64,000 nucleotides of DNA from Mimachlamys varia (GCA_947623455.1 OX392527.1:27706201-27770200); one strand, 5' to 3'. Positions 1 through 13,330 are shown, numbered from the stretch's first letter. Notes: generated by a model from the sequence alone, not told the origin. Program-made: numbers and translations.

Positions 1-1680
1 CGATCATTTGGTTCCGTAAACATTACATGTATTTGAGTGAATTTGGAAATTTTCCGATAAAGATTGTTTCCTTTGTGTCAGGGCCCATATGTAAACTTTG
101 GAGACCATGGACACATGGAATATTATTTTCAACACTTTTAATAACTGTTGTATGATATAGACGTAACATTTTAATGTGTGGCAACAAAAACAAATAATGA
201 TACTGGTAGTTAAAGCTACACTACTGTGTAGGAACATTGATCACATTAAAATAGCTTTTAAGTCGTGAGTCCATTTACAGATATATAATTCGAGAAAACC
301 CGTACATGAATAGATAATCAATAATACGATTATCTGTATATATGCTATCTGATAGGAGTACCTTTATAAATATACTGATCTATTATTTGAGTCCCATGTT
401 ATCTACTGTCACTAAGAACAAGGTCGCTTTTGCTGATCGATATGATGCATTAGCGCCGGCGGTAAGCATTAGACCACGGTGGACTGACACATCTCTTTTG
501 AGAATTACACGGCGTAGTAAACGATGGATTACCGCCTTTTCTTTTCATATGGCAAGCACAACTCTATAGAGCATCCCCTAACAACCACTCGTACTTATAA
601 AACCGCATTATATATACATCTATTGATTTCCGTATAAATAATAATCACATCAACACGAGTGCGTTAGGAACATGATACGAATTGGGTAAAAGAAGCATCG
701 AATCAGTGTATTCATATTTGCGTTACAAAGGTTCACAACCGATCAGAATCAAAAGTTGCGTGCATACGACCATTACTTAGACTGTAAAATAGTTTTTGGG
801 ACTGTCAATAAAACAATTGGGCAGTCACTGTCCAATTGTTGCAGAATAGATGTTATTGCTCGATAGTGCCTCCTTATGAGCAATGTTAAAACAGGAATGA
901 GCAATTGACATATTGCCTCCATTCTATTACTGGAATAATATTTTTTTCCATTTTTTTTATTATTTACTGATAGAACAGTAACCAAAATAAAACGAAACTA
1001 TTTTTTGACATCATTAAATGCTTAAAGAAAAACAAACTTATCAAACAAACCTTGGTCTTTCCAGTAGTGTTGTCAGGATTATCAAACTTCGGTTCATCGT
1101 TTACTAACAATGACGTGAGGGATACAAACACAAAGGTACGAACCTTCACAGCATCAGGCTAAAAATAGATATTCCTTACTGAAAGTTCCATTGACGCAAT
1201 ATACGATTTAAAATTATACAATTAAAAATTCATCATGCCGAAAATTTGAATTAATGATGAATACATACCCCTTAATGTACTGTGACAATATGGACGGGCT
1301 GATTTTTTTGGTTTATAGTATAATAAATAGTTAAGATAAGGTGCCTGTAGCAAAAGTGTTATAGTGGGCCTGACAACAAAACGGACACTATATAAAACGA
1401 AAAGGAAGGTTACAACTTAATACAAAAGCAAACTAGTCAGATATCATTGAAATGTTTTCAAGCCTTAAACTTATTCATGTAGACATACGACAAGAACTGA
1501 CAAATATTTGTCTCAAATCTGTATGAATATGACCAATATGCGAGGCATTGTCATTTATCAGAGGTAACAAATTCAAAATATTCAGTTTATATAGATTTAA
1601 AACTTCTTAAATAGATTTACTGTCAGTTAAAACTGATACATTATAATATAAATCCGATTATACATAATGACCAACTAGAC
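1..1680. other. Unannotated AT-rich stretch
   Basis: No gene, RNA or repeat recognised. Open frames here are at most about 77 codons, have no coding-like composition and are on both strands; I treat them as chance. Confidence 0.6.
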
Positions 1681-2040
1681 GCACGGTGGTCTGGTCGTAG
1701 GACGCCTGGCTCGTGATCGAAGGGTTCCGAGTTCGAATCCCGGTCACTGCACTTTTGTTTTATCCATTAGCAAGATACTTTACTCTGCTTGTTCCAGTCT
1801 ACTCTACTCAGCTGTAAATGGGTACGTGGTTGGGTAGTGTTAGAAATTGTAGAATGCCAGCTGCGAGCGCCGAAATGGCAGCACTGGTTGTATGCTCCCC
1901 AGGGGTTTGAGAACGATATGGCTGGTTGCTAAGATCATATAACCACGGATAATAATTTGTGAACCGCTTTAGGGCGGCTTTAAAGGTCGTGATGAAGCGG
2001 TATATAAGAGCCTCTAATTATCAATTATTGTTATAGTAAT
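1681..2040 (+). mobile_element. tRNA-derived SINE, copy 1
   Basis: The first ~70 bases look like a tRNA-related head: an A-box-like GGTCTGGTCGTAGGACG and a B-box GAGTTCGAATCCC near 1730-1742, as in RNA polymerase III promoters. A ~200-base body follows (TGTAGAATGCCA, GCCGAAATGGCAG, TTGTGAACCGCTTT), then a tail region AAGCGGTATATAAGAGCC and an ATT-rich end. A second copy with the same body blocks lies on the minus strand at 32641-33005, which shows that it is a dispersed family. It is not a functional tRNA: the acceptor stem does not pair well. The TATATAAG tail resembles LINE-borrowed SINE tails known from molluscs (family knowledge); the partner LINE is not identified. Confidence 0.8.
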
Positions 2041-5000
2041 ATGTAAGTTGGTGATTGTGGCCAGAACTTTGTCATACAGGTTACCGACCAAAATTGTGGC
2101 TGTTTAGTCCACTTCAAAAAATTATCAAACGGATAAATGTTACAAATCTGTCAATTGTAAAAATATCAAGCTAGGCTTTACACTGAAATAAGTCTGTGAG
2201 CAGCCGCCATTAAGAATAACTGTAATTGACTGAAAATATAATAGACTAAGTGTACTTATTATTGCTTGTGGCAACATCTTAACTGCCCATTGGTCAGTTT
2301 AAGATGTATTCATTACCACAGTCCACAGTACCACCAAAAATACGACGATGCAGACGTTTTTTGTACAATTATGTACCAAGGGTTTCTTGCTTGCAGACAA
2401 ATTCCTTAGGCACAACCTGGCAATACAAACATTATCAGAAAAAGAACACTTTACCGGAGGGCGGGCTGGTAATGTGACTTAAATAGCACGGCGGCTGACA
2501 GACATGTAACTTGTGAAACAGGGTAACCAAGAATTTAGAAGAAACAATCATTTTGTGATCCGTAATTCATTATATCCAAGGTTTGTTTATTACAGTTATA
2601 ATAACAGGATTGAAATGTTATGATTGCGAGTGTCCCCGGTCAGGTCGGAATCCGTTTTGCAGAAAAGAACTGTTAAACCGATATTGTCAGTGATTTTTGT
2701 TCCGACCTTCGATGATTCAAACAACTTAAGGCGAGAAAAAAACGCAATGAAAATAAGAACAAACAGAAATGGCAATACTTCTATTAATTATCGACGAATA
2801 CGGAGCTTACAATATGCAAGATTTCATCAAAAGCTTTAATAAAAATGGCTTATTATAACAATAGCAATAAGGCTGATCTCCCTTTCTCGAGATGTAAGCA
2901 AAGATGTAGAAGGAACCTAAACACATTCACGAGATGTAACCTTATCTCCTGTAACCTGCTCTACTTTCGCAATGGGAACCCAAGTTATGTTGAATTGATA
3001 ACGTAATCGTGCTACTTCACCCCAATTAGGCTTCTTTCCTGTCAAATTCATCTCATTTCCGTGATACGGTTCTTGCAAATTGCCTTTAGTCAGCCACATC
3101 AGCAAATACACCAATCTTATACGCCATTGAATGCGGGGAGGACATGGGAATCCGAACGAAACGAATTTAGTATGTACTCTAAGGAGAGGTAGTAGGCGGA
3201 ACCCAATGTTGTTTGTTTAAGGTCTGTTGTGTTTTGAAAAAAATCAGTAATCGGCTACATGTTCTAAATCAAAGCGATCACGTAGAAATTTTGTAAACCT
3301 TCCATAAGCTTGAAGGATTCGGTCAGATGGTATTTTATCTTGTAGTATACGCAGTTTTATCACATGTGATTAAAGTCAATAACAAGGTATGTCGGGATAT
3401 CATAATATCAAAGGACAAAGGTGATTTCTCGGGTCAACCTCTGTAATTCTTGGCGAATGCGTAGAGCGGGAAATGATAGGCGGAGAGACGGCTGATGAAG
3501 TCTACCGCTAATGAAGGTCATAGATAGACGTCAAACCCAGAACCTCGCTAGCTTGTTATTCAGTTATATATGTTGTTTCTTAAAAGCAACCAGAGCTGAC
3601 GTAGTAGGACTGGTTCTGTGTGGTGGGTGTGATTCAGTATGATACTAAAAAGATTGCTGTACGATCTGTATCTGAACCGCAACCATTTCAATTCATATAG
3701 CATAAGGACAAAATAAATCGTTGCAACGAAATAGTTAATGATGTTGATGAAATCATCTGGGCATACTTTCTTTATGAATTAACAATCACCGTGTCTGTGA
3801 TCACAGATATTGTGAAAACAAATGTCATGTACTGTCGCAATTGCTTGATTTATTGAATATAACCAATACGTTCGTAAAGTGTACAGAACAAGAGACATAA
3901 ACTTGTTCTCCAGAAGTAAGTTTGTTCTTGCTCAAATATTATCATGGAAAGTAAAGTTTTACAAAAATTGGCGACGTAAACTTGACATTTCTTAATATGT
4001 TTATTATAGCAGCAAATTATGCAGAACATGTGCTCCAGATAAGTTCATTATTTTGAGGTATGTACGAACAGTAATAGTGTTGGAAGGTCAACATTTTATT
4101 CCAGAGACGAACATATTATCTATTTATACTCGTCTTGACCTTAACTTGCCATCCAGAATCCCAAAAATCAATAGATATTCCTTTAATCCATTTATAGCCC
4201 ATGTGACTTTGACGTTGTTTACCTAATTTGCTATGGATTTCTTTTCCCAAAGGACATCAACCATCTAAATTAGGTTTGATTTGTTGTATTGTCAAATAGA
4301 TAGCAACTTTAAACTACCACTAGCATAACGTTTCTGTCTATTTCAAGCAACTTCGCGTTCGACCTTAAACAAATGACCCTCACATGTTGGGTCATTGTTG
4401 GCTCATCAAGTTCTTAAAATGGCAGTTGTTATCCTAGGTTAAAATCGGAAACTTCTGTAAGAATTTGTTAAGCCTTTATCTGTATAGTATAACTGAGTGG
4501 ATTATAGGGGTGGGTGCCTAGGCATGGTTTCTAAGTAAGGTAGCACTTTTAATTCGGCATCAAATCTATGTAGAGGGGGCAAATACACGAACATACGCAA
4601 ACATTGTTCACATAACCTGAAATAGCATTTACTGCATATGGGGCGTTAAAACAAAGAAACATGAAAGTGACTTCAAATCATTCATAAACTGTTTTTATAG
4701 CAGCTCGGCAAAATACGGATCAATTATCGGCACCTTATGACTTTCATGATTTCGCAGAAGTTTTATCACGATTTTAAGACATGCCATTTTTTTTAACGTA
4801 GAAGTTGGTTTGTGTCAATATTTTGAATATTTTAGTTTTTATATGTTGAAGCATATCATAATTACATTTGAATAACACTGCATGATATACATGTAGTCTG
4901 ATAACTTTGTCGTAAATGGAAGAGAAAAATCCATGTATCATGCGACACCATTTGACATTGCTGATAACCGTACAGATACAATACAGACCGGTACTACAAT

Positions 5001-6355
5001 ATCCAATATACCCAACATATCGGCTGCTGAGACATCGCTGGGCAGTGTGAGACTTGGAAATATAATAGCGATGTGACATATTTGTTTTTTTTGTTATCAA
5101 TTCTAAAAACAAAAACAACATATACACATAGGGGAAAGAAGACAGTTATCGTTCCAGCCTCGGAACCTTTATCCGTTCCTAGAAGAACAAAACAAACAAA
5201 ACATTATTAATACAGTTCATCACGGAAATTGTCTGTTACACTGCGCTGATCCAAAGGGTTCGTAACCGTTATTGGGAATTTAAGACATTTGTAACGAACC
5301 CTCGTGTTCTGTCGATTATTCGCTTCAAACGCTATCACGTGTCTGTTAGTTACGATTTCCGACATGTCACAAAACGAGCCTTTTGTGGGATCTACCGACT
5401 GCAGGGTTCTATGTTATCTTTAAAAAAAACTTTGCTTCCCGAAATAGCTCTCCTGTGAGGGTAAGGTCGAGTGGCGGTGTGGGCAGTATTGATCCATTGG
5501 CGTTATTGGCCTGGAGTATAACTCAAAACAATATCAAATACAACCTTTACCCAAGCTTTCTATTGATAAACCTGCACCACCTTATAGACATATCATACAC
5601 AAGTGTATTCATACTGAAAGAAACTTTTGTTTAATTCAGTACTTCTTTGACTGCCAATCGGCACGCGACCCGAGGCTGTGCCAACTTTTGAATTTGGATC
5701 TGTTTGTGGCGTGTCGATAATGCGGGGCGTTCTAAACCTTTAAATATAACTTATAAATTAAAAATGAACTTCCAAAATGAAAAATGTGTTTTTTAAAATG
5801 TATTATGGTATTCATGTATTCACGTATTTTAGTTTTGCTAAATGTTGCTAAATACACCGATATATCTATATATTATATGCAGCAAAAGGCCTGCTGTCAT
5901 TAAAGGTGAATGATTTTGTGGTCAATTTTAACTTTATTGATAACTTTAATAACAAATGAATGCTTCATCAACAGAACCAAGTTCATGAAATGTATTACTG
6001 TTAACGGCTGATCACACGTATTAAAATTCCTTACATTAAATGTAAGTGTTTGACTCCTGCGAAGAAACCAGAATGGGTCTGCCCCTCCCACTGTAATTTT
6101 TGATATATATTTTTTCTGTCCAGTTCATAATTATCTGTTTTTTTCGTAGTGGTTTACATTTGGCTTAATGTTGCACGTACGAGTAGGACAGACAAGGTAC
6201 ACAAATCGAAACAAGCCAAAACACGTTCGAAAACGCAGTTGGTTATCCCTTCTTAGAGAGCTATTGTCAACATAATATAATCGAGTGGAATGTTTTGGTG
6301 GATGCCTTCGGTACGGTTTGTAATTTGGCAGCAGATCCAAGCTATGGTAGGAGGC
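2041..6355. other. Unannotated stretch
   Basis: No gene recognised. A frame of ~115 codons on the minus strand (4774-5127) is cysteine- and tyrosine-rich without any familiar motif and probably arises by chance in AT-rich DNA. A short match to family A (GGTAGCACTTTTAATTCGGCA, around 4540-4560) may be a small remnant. Confidence 0.5.
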
Positions 6356-6778
6356 CAATATACCAGCATACCATGTCTTCAAACACACATGGAGGTTGGT
6401 TTTGTTGGTTGATTGTTTTTACGTCATATTAACAGCAAGGGTAATGTAAGGACGGCCTCCCGGTGCATGCGATGTGGATGATTACCCGTAATCATCATTT
6501 TTGATGGAGGGTGTACGATCAAAAAAGAAGAAGAAGAGTGTGTTGAGAGCGTGTGTATTTAAGAGGAAGCGGTATGTTGAGTAAGCCCTCTTGCGATAGT
6601 CCAGATATTTTGCCGATTTAAAGTGCTACCACACTGAAGTATACTGTCGAAGGCACATCCCGACCGGTCACATTATACTGAAAACGGACGAACCAGTCGT
6701 TCAACTTACGCCCTTACCTGCAGGGCAGACACACGGAGGAAAATACACCAGCATACCATGCTTTCAAGCACACATGGT
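6356..6778. repeat. Direct repeats of ~35 bp flanking family A copy
   Basis: CAGCATACCATG followed by TTCAA(A/G)CACACATGG occurs at about 6356-6390 and again at about 6741-6778, with a few mismatches. The pair brackets the family A copy, although the right repeat is ~35 bases beyond its recognisable end. It could be an unusually long target duplication, or an older tandem duplication into which the element landed. Confidence 0.6.
6391..6705 (-). mobile_element. Family A dispersed element, minus strand
   Basis: Read on the minus strand this copy contains CAGTATAATGTGACC, a TATACTTCAGTGTGGTAGCAC block, TTTAAATCGGCAA-like sequence, CACACGCTCTCAACACAC, and ends in TTAATATGACGTAAAAAC followed by a CCAA-rich tail. 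The same blocks occur in the same order at 56330-56705. It has no open frame and no polymerase III head that I can see, so I leave it as an unclassified non-autonomous element; a SINE-like tail is the best hint. Confidence 0.7.
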
Positions 6779-6784
6779 GGCATA

Positions 6785-7550
6785 TTCAAAAATGATTTTT
6801 GCATATTAAGCCTAACAATAATCGTTTTGTCTTTTGTTACAACTTGTTGAGTGTTTAGCAGTTTTTATGCATTGTTTTAACATTATGAAATCTTTCAACT
6901 ATCTTTTAAAGATGAGTAAGGTCTTTATTTGCCTCTGATAACTATAATACGCTATATGCTATAAGCTAGGCTTACGTCAGGTTAGATGTACTAAATGTAC
7001 AATACCTTTGCCTTGAGAATAAGTTAATCAGGTTTAAGTCCTAAAGGATGGTGTATGAAAACCAACATGACTTAGGTTTCCTTATTATTTATAAGCCATT
7101 TAAATATCTTATCAAAGACAGTTGACCTTTTCTTCCATAGAAGGGGAAACTCGTAGAGCATCAATTATCTTCTGCTTCCATAGCAACACTCAGAGTTTTT
7201 TCATTTCCTTCTTGCTATTCGTTTGGTCCTTAGGTCGATGTTTCCCTAGGTACCATGTCTTAATTGATCTTAAAATAATGTTTTACCTTCGTTTGAACAA
7301 TCTTGATAACATTTAATTACAATATGCAAGCATTGTGATACGTCATCTACGTACTCCCATTAGATAGCAAGGTAGGCAGGTTTGGGGTGATGAGAGGCTT
7401 GATGATTGGGAGGGGGCATCATATGATATGATACTGTATCATCTGCCCCTTTGCTGTTAAATTCGCACTTCTTTCTCTTGTCTCTTTGTCACCTTCTTAT
7501 GACCGTCTTCAGTTATTTTGATAACGTTAACCAGCAAGCTTAAGCAGCGA
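6785..7550. other. Unannotated stretch
   Basis: Nothing recognised. Around 7418-7446 there is a short palindromic run (ATCATATGATATGAT) of no known meaning. Confidence 0.5.
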
Positions 7551-7554
7551 TAAA

Positions 7555-7835
7555 CCAACAGCACATGTTAACAAATAGCAGTAACGTTAAACCAAGCACA
7601 AATGTTAAACAACAAGCAACAGCAAAGATAAAACAATAGCAGCTATTTCAAAATAACAGTAACGTTAAAACAACAGCAAATAATACAAAATAAAAGTAAC
7701 GTTAAAACAACAGCAAATATTACAAAATAAAAGTAACGTTAAAACAACAGCAAATATTACAATATAAAAGTAACGTTAAAACAACAGCAAATATTACAAT
7801 ATAACAGTAACGTTAAAACAACAACATTATGAACG
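7555..7835 (+). repeat. 37-bp tandem repeat
   Basis: Unit AGTAACGTTAAAACAACAGC plus AAATATTACAAAATAAA; AGTAACG starts at 7658, 7695 and 7732, exactly 37 bases apart. About five good units lie between 7640 and 7825, with degenerate ones upstream. Non-coding minisatellite. Confidence 0.85.
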
Positions 7836-8530
7836 TTATTAACGTTACGAATCTAACGGTCAAAATAGTACAGATAAAAAAATATATATCACAGCATAAC
7901 TCCTGTGTGAGCAGATCTACATACAGCTATCGTACACTGGTCGTATTTCGGCAAACAACGATTATACAGTTTTTTTCCTTCTCAAAACAGTGATAGGACG
8001 CTGGTCGTACATGGTTTTGCTAAGAAAAATGTAAAGCAAAGAATTTACCTAATTGACAAAGCTTTCACTTCTGATAAACGCATCCTTATTAAATGACAGG
8101 GCGACTTGTGTATCTACGTCACTGGGGCTTTTAAACTGATTAGGTACGTATCTACGCTTGTGCATTGCGTGGACGTAAGGAAAATTCATCAGTAATTCAG
8201 CAAATCAGACAAGTAGAAACCAATAGCAGCGTATCTGTTGACGGCTGATATACACTCTTCTCGCTGAAGGGCCAATATAAAGCAATTGATTTACTTAGTC
8301 TGTAGACCATATTTCCGCTCCACATTTCATGAAATCTATTATCAAGCGTCCTTCGTATATTCCATTTTGTCAAATGGCTTATTTGCTGCCATGCTATTTA
8401 GAATTAATTATAACACCAGTTTTCACTGTCTATACGTGTTTCTCCGCCCTGACAAGAACAATTCCGGTTTTTCAATTCCTGTAAACATACTATTTTCATG
8501 ATCATTAGAGTACCATATCCAGTCAATGAA
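7836..8530. other. Unannotated stretch
   Basis: No gene or repeat recognised. Confidence 0.5.
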
Positions 8531-8950
8531 AATAGTGTAATTGAAAAATAGAGAATACCAAAGTGTCAACAAAACCACAATACGAACCCAAAATTGACCA
8601 GGGGCAAAACACGAAAAAAGGAAATATCCACATTGAGACCCTTGTAAAAAAGTACAGGAGAATAAGTCCAGGTGTTCCGAAAGTAATTTCGTTACAATCA
8701 ATGAGAGAAATTTCCGGAATTCTGCTTTTACAGGATTTCACAAGGCAATAATTGTTTCGAATGGGAATGTGACATTTGCTTCGATATGACCTGGAATTAC
8801 ACCGCGGATGTTGTCGATGATGCCGAAGATGCTTACTCCCCTGCGACACATGATCTTATTATCTCTATATTAGACTTTTTTTATTCATATTTTGCTCCTC
8901 GTTTAATAGATTTTGTGTTCGGATTATGGTTTTATTTACGTTTGGTTATC
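8531..8950. mobile_element. Inverted pair of Penelope-like 3' UTR fragments
   Basis: 8536-8690 matches, on the minus strand, the 3' region that follows the RT pseudogene at 52684-52945 (blocks GAGAATACC, CCAGGGGCAAAACACG, GAGACCCTTGTAAAA, CCAGGTGTTCCG). 8795-8945 matches the same region on the plus strand (TTGTCGATGATGCCGAAGA, CATATTTTGCTCCTCGTTT, GATTATG). The two halves are therefore head to head. Both are diverged and non-coding; the ORFs predicted here are by-products. Confidence 0.65.
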
Positions 8951-11900
8951 CATCTATAAAAATACCAAGCTGGCATCAGGGGATTTTGTTGTCATTCAAG
9001 GGCTGTTGTAAGATTACCTTAAATAAACCGGCATAATACTAAGTAACAATATTCAGAAAGCAAGCCAATCAGAGACGCACGTGGAGGGGAATACGGTCAA
9101 AATAATATAACTAGATAACGGGTGACAAAACCAAACAATATTCATTGCAAATCAGTTTCGGGGAATTCTGCGTTCCGAATATGTTGGTACATGTTTAACG
9201 TCAAGGCAACAGCGAAGGTCAAAGGGTCAAATGAAAACGGGTGCCTGGGAATAAATAATAGGAATATATTGTAGGTCGATTGTCGAAATGGGGTGACATT
9301 CAGCAGAACGTAATCAGGACTCAATGGCCCCGTTATATCGATTTTCTCCTTGGTGTATTTAAAAGACTATGCCCTTATATAAGTACAAAACAATAGTTTA
9401 AACATATCTTTTTGTCAAAAATATGACAGGAGGATGGCCACAAGTTGTCACAACAATACCAACGCCCTTTCCTCTAATATATAATCTAGTGGAGGTGTTT
9501 GGGTGTGTTTGTTCCTGTTATTATAGTCTATGCTATCATGTTATGTAATAGGCAAAGATTTGTAAATTTACCGTTTATATGATAGTTTCAGGTCAGAGTG
9601 ACATAATGGCATAACTGGGTGATTTTGTGATCAGTCTTACAAATGTAATATAGATCTGTATTACTGGTTAAATATACCGCTGATCGTTATACATGTTTTG
9701 CACAATTCTAAAAATATCATTGTTTACTTCAAAAGTAATTTATAATGTCCCTGTAGGTTTGAATGCGGTAATGTAATGTCAAGAGCTTTAGTTTCTAAAT
9801 ATTTGTGAAATGACTTTTGATGATAAAATTGTTTGTTCAGGGTTAAGAATCTCTCGACACAATGTTATTTTGGCTAATATATAGAAGTACAAGCAAGAAG
9901 TTCGGGTTATTGTGAAGTTTCATTACCTTCTACAAATAAAATATGTCCGTGTGTTTATCATTAAGGGAAATCTACTGCAATACAAAAAAACTTGATTAGC
10001 TAGCAAGTCCTGTTTTAAAAATTAAATGGAAAAATGAACAAGCAGGAATTCTTTCCATATCAAGCAAGTTTGGTTCATTTTACAGGCATGCTAATACAAA
10101 TATTATACAGTTATTAACTGCCTTAGCTTTTGGCTGCAGACATAATTATATATAGTATATTGTTTCTCGTACATATCTTGGTATGTATTTAGGTCATATA
10201 AGTGATGCTTCAACACGTAGGAACTTTAAAAATACTCCCATTCAATTCCATTATCTTCGTTAAAACAGGAGGTGAATGTTCCGTCATCTGATCATGATAC
10301 AGATTCCTGATCACATCTGAATAGTTGAAATGAGAATGTTGATAGAGCGGCTTAGTATAATAACAGCCTTGCCCTGAAAATGGTCTGACAAAGCAAAGCG
10401 AATTCATTAGATAATGAATATTGGCAAAACGATCTAAAACTAAACGAGGGTATTTACAATAAGATCTTGCGGGGATCCGGGTACAAGACGTAGAGCAAAC
10501 TGCATTGAGAAAAATGCGTTTTCTCGAGTACCTGTGCCACAAATATTTATATGTTAAGGGGGATCACATCTAGTCTGTTGGCTTACTCTAAAACAGTACT
10601 TAACACTCCGATCTACACAATGTGTATAGGCAAAGCATCTGTATAGTTTTGTTTTTATTGTAGGCCGGTTGTTTAAATAAATCAGCATATCCCATACCGA
10701 CATTTTTTTAAAAGTAACATTTTAGCAAAATATATATTCTCTGAACTAAACCCTTGAATTAAATCAGTCATACTTTACCAAAAAGCCTTTAGTTCTATGT
10801 AGACTACACCGTTTGAACCTGTGTAAAAGTTGTGGTTATGAATAAAAAATAAACAGAAAACGGAAAATACAGAAGCGTCGATTGCAAATGACGAATCGCC
10901 TCCATTTATACATTCTGTCTTCAAATATAGTTTTCGTTTTTATAGATGAGACGGATATGCTGTCTACTGTGTATATCGACCGGCAGCTTGGCACATTATC
11001 TGCCTTGTTTTACGGTCACCAGGTAAGTAGGAAGTAGCAATGTCTGTAATGTATCAAAACGTTTAATGTTGAGACATTACTCGAAATTACCCAATAAAAA
11101 GTAAATTGCCGATAATGATCAGCTTTCAAGGCTGAAGTTAGATAAAATCGGCATAGCAGGAGAACAGAGCAATAATGACGTAGTCGTATAAAATATCTGT
11201 CTCGTGATTGTGGCAGATATCCTAGTCTTTTCTCTTCAGTAGATTTGACAGTATGAAATCATAAAAGAACACTAACTTTTACCAGTGCTCGCAAAATATG
11301 TTCAGACACCGCCATTGACAGTGTTCGCTTTTATCCTAGTAATTAGCACAGCACAATGTCGGCGTCTGCTGCCTTGGGTTTTGTCATTTGCAGGGACCTT
11401 CACGTACTTTTTAAGGATGTATGAATATCTATCAACCCGGGTATGCCTGGAATCGCTCTATGATAAACCCCCTCGTATCTTGAACCACATTCATAGTTTT
11501 ATCATTTTCTATCACGCATGCTCCTTAATTTTTCTTTGCTATATATTTATGCTAAAGTATCAATATAAATCAGACAACATAACCAAAATGATTTTTGATC
11601 TTAGTTATGTAAACAGTTCATGTTTAATATAATAAGATTTATTCTCTAATGAATAAATCAATTATGAAAGTAGGACCGCCTTTTGGCTACTTAGGGGTTG
11701 TCTATTATATTTTGGTGTTAATCCTTTGAAAATTACCGGAACATGACTCCCCTCTTTTTGTTTGTTTTTTTTTCAGGTTCGTTCTCAGGATCAGCTTTAC
11801 AGATGGAGGTACAAATCAATGTTTGCACAATTAGAAAATTATTCATAGTCGGAACTCTGACTTGTGAACCTGATTCTTCTGGGATTGCCTGCTGGTTACT

Positions 11901-11995
11901 CTGTGGCAGATTCGGTGTATTGATAGACGGTTAAAGTGTTATTTCCAGAAACTCTAGAAAGTTATCGCGGAACTTCGACAAACACTAAAGTTAGT
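8951..11995. other. Unannotated stretch
   Basis: No gene I can support. One frame at 11287-11632 follows a plausible splice acceptor (branch-like CACTAAC, then TTTTACCAG) and encodes a hydrophobic start (TVFAFILVIST), but lacks an ATG, a convincing donor and any known motif. A 110-codon minus-strand frame at 10210-10542 is probably chance. Confidence 0.45.
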
Positions 11996-12790
11996 TATTG
12001 GGCCTGTTGATGAACCTCAGGCAGGTATTGGGCCTGTTGGAGAACCTCAGGCAAGTTATTGGATTGGGCCTGTTGATGAACCTCATGCAATTTATTGGAT
12101 TGGGCCTGTTGGAGAACCTCAGGCAAGTTATTGGATTGGGCCTGTTGGAGAACCTCAGGCAAGTTATTGGATTGGGCCTGTTGGAGAACCTCAGGCAAGT
12201 TATTGGATTGGGCCTGTTGGAGAACCTCAGGCAAGTTATTGGATTGGGCCTGTTGGAGAACCTCAGGCAGGTATTGGGCCTGTTGGAGAACCTCAGGCAA
12301 GTTATTGGATTGGGCCTGTTGGAGAACCTCAGGCAAGTTATTGGATTGGGCCTGTTGATGAACCTCAGGCAATTTATTGGATTGGGCCTGTTGGAGAACC
12401 TCAGGCAAGTTATTGGATTGGGCCTGTTGGAGAACCTCAGGCAAGTTATTGGATTGGGCCTGTTGGAGAACCTCAGGCAGGTATTGGGTCTGTTGGAGAA
12501 CCTCAGGCAAGTTATTGGATTGGGCCTGTTGATGAACCTCAGGCAGGTATTGGGCCTGTTGATGAACCTCAGGTAGGTATTGTGTCTGTTGGAGAACCTC
12601 AGGCAGGTATTGGGCCTGTTGGAGAACCTCAGGCAAGTTATTGGATTGGGCCTGTTGGAGAACCTCAGGCAAGTTATTGGATTGGGCCTGTTGGAGAACC
12701 TCAGGCAAGCTATTGGATTGGGCCTGTTGGAGAACCTCAGGCAAGTTATTGGATTGGGCCTGTTGGAGAACCTCGGGCAAGTTATCAGAG
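11996..12790. repeat. 36/27-bp minisatellite with open frames
   Basis: About 24 units of GGCCTGTTGGAGAACCTCAG plus GCAAGTTATTGGATTG (36 bp), interspersed with a 27-bp form lacking the ATTGGATTG-type end. Because both lengths are multiples of three, several frames stay open. On the minus strand the reading is LPEVLQQAQSNN repeated for 261 codons; on the plus strand LLENLRQVIGLG. The minus frame has no ATG between its upstream stop and the array, and no promoter or clear splice acceptor. I call it a minisatellite; a repeat-protein exon is possible but weakly supported. Confidence 0.85.
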
Positions 12791-12799
12791 CATAAAAAA

Positions 12800-13295
12800 A
12801 TAAATAATACTTTACAATTTAAATTAGTAAATATTCAAGTTTAAATTTAGCGGAAGTGATGCCATATTATTTCGGTTGTAAACCGGAAGTGAAAGTTTAA
12901 GAGTAAACTTGGTGACTATATTGAAATTTGACACTATTGTGAAATTTGAGTCTTAATGATACTGATGTATAAAATTGGATATTGTAAATTGCACATTGCC
13001 ATTATGTTTATGAGACGTGCATGTCAATGAAGTCGTGGCCTTGAATTGTCTATTGGCGAGTCTGTTATCTTTTATAATGCTGAGCTACAGTAATACACAT
13101 TTAAAAAAATACCACCAAGATACGTATTGAAACATAAAACTGCTTAAACAATGTGTGTACAGCAGAAAACGATGGCTTTTGTTTCTCGTACGATGCTAAT
13201 AACTACTATTAATCCTAGAAAGAATAAGAGACTAGGGACAAGACAATAGTTATTATGGGCAGGACCGGTACTGATTCTATTACTAAAACAATAAA
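12800..13295. other. Unannotated stretch
   Basis: Nothing recognised between the minisatellite and the hairpin at 13296. Confidence 0.5.
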
Positions 13296-13330
13296 CATAG
13301 CCTTCCTAACGCCCTGTTAGGAAGGCTATG
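13296..13330. repeat. Perfect 15-bp hairpin at edge of family A
   Basis: CATAGCCTTCCTAAC and GTTAGGAAGGCTATG are exact reverse complements around a 5-base loop. The AAGGCTAT arm is shared with the start of the family A copy at 56330, so the hairpin is probably the terminal structure of that family. Confidence 0.85.

Noticed and set aside
1681..1752. Functional tRNA gene
   Set aside because: Internal promoter boxes fit, but the acceptor stem does not pair and a SINE body follows; a second copy with the same body exists.
4774..5127. 117-codon minus-strand protein
   Set aside because: No known motif, composition like surrounding AT-rich DNA; long frames of this size are expected by chance in 64 kb on six frames.
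11287..11632. Exon with signal-like hydrophobic start
   Set aside because: Acceptor-like CACTAAC...TTTTACCAG is present, but there is no donor, no ATG and no recognised family; left as a note.
11996..12844. Several plus-strand proteins (LLENLRQVIGLG, WACWRTSGKLLD, VGEPQASYWIGP repeats)
   Set aside because: All frames of a multiple-of-three tandem repeat stay open; they overlap each other and start or end at array edges.
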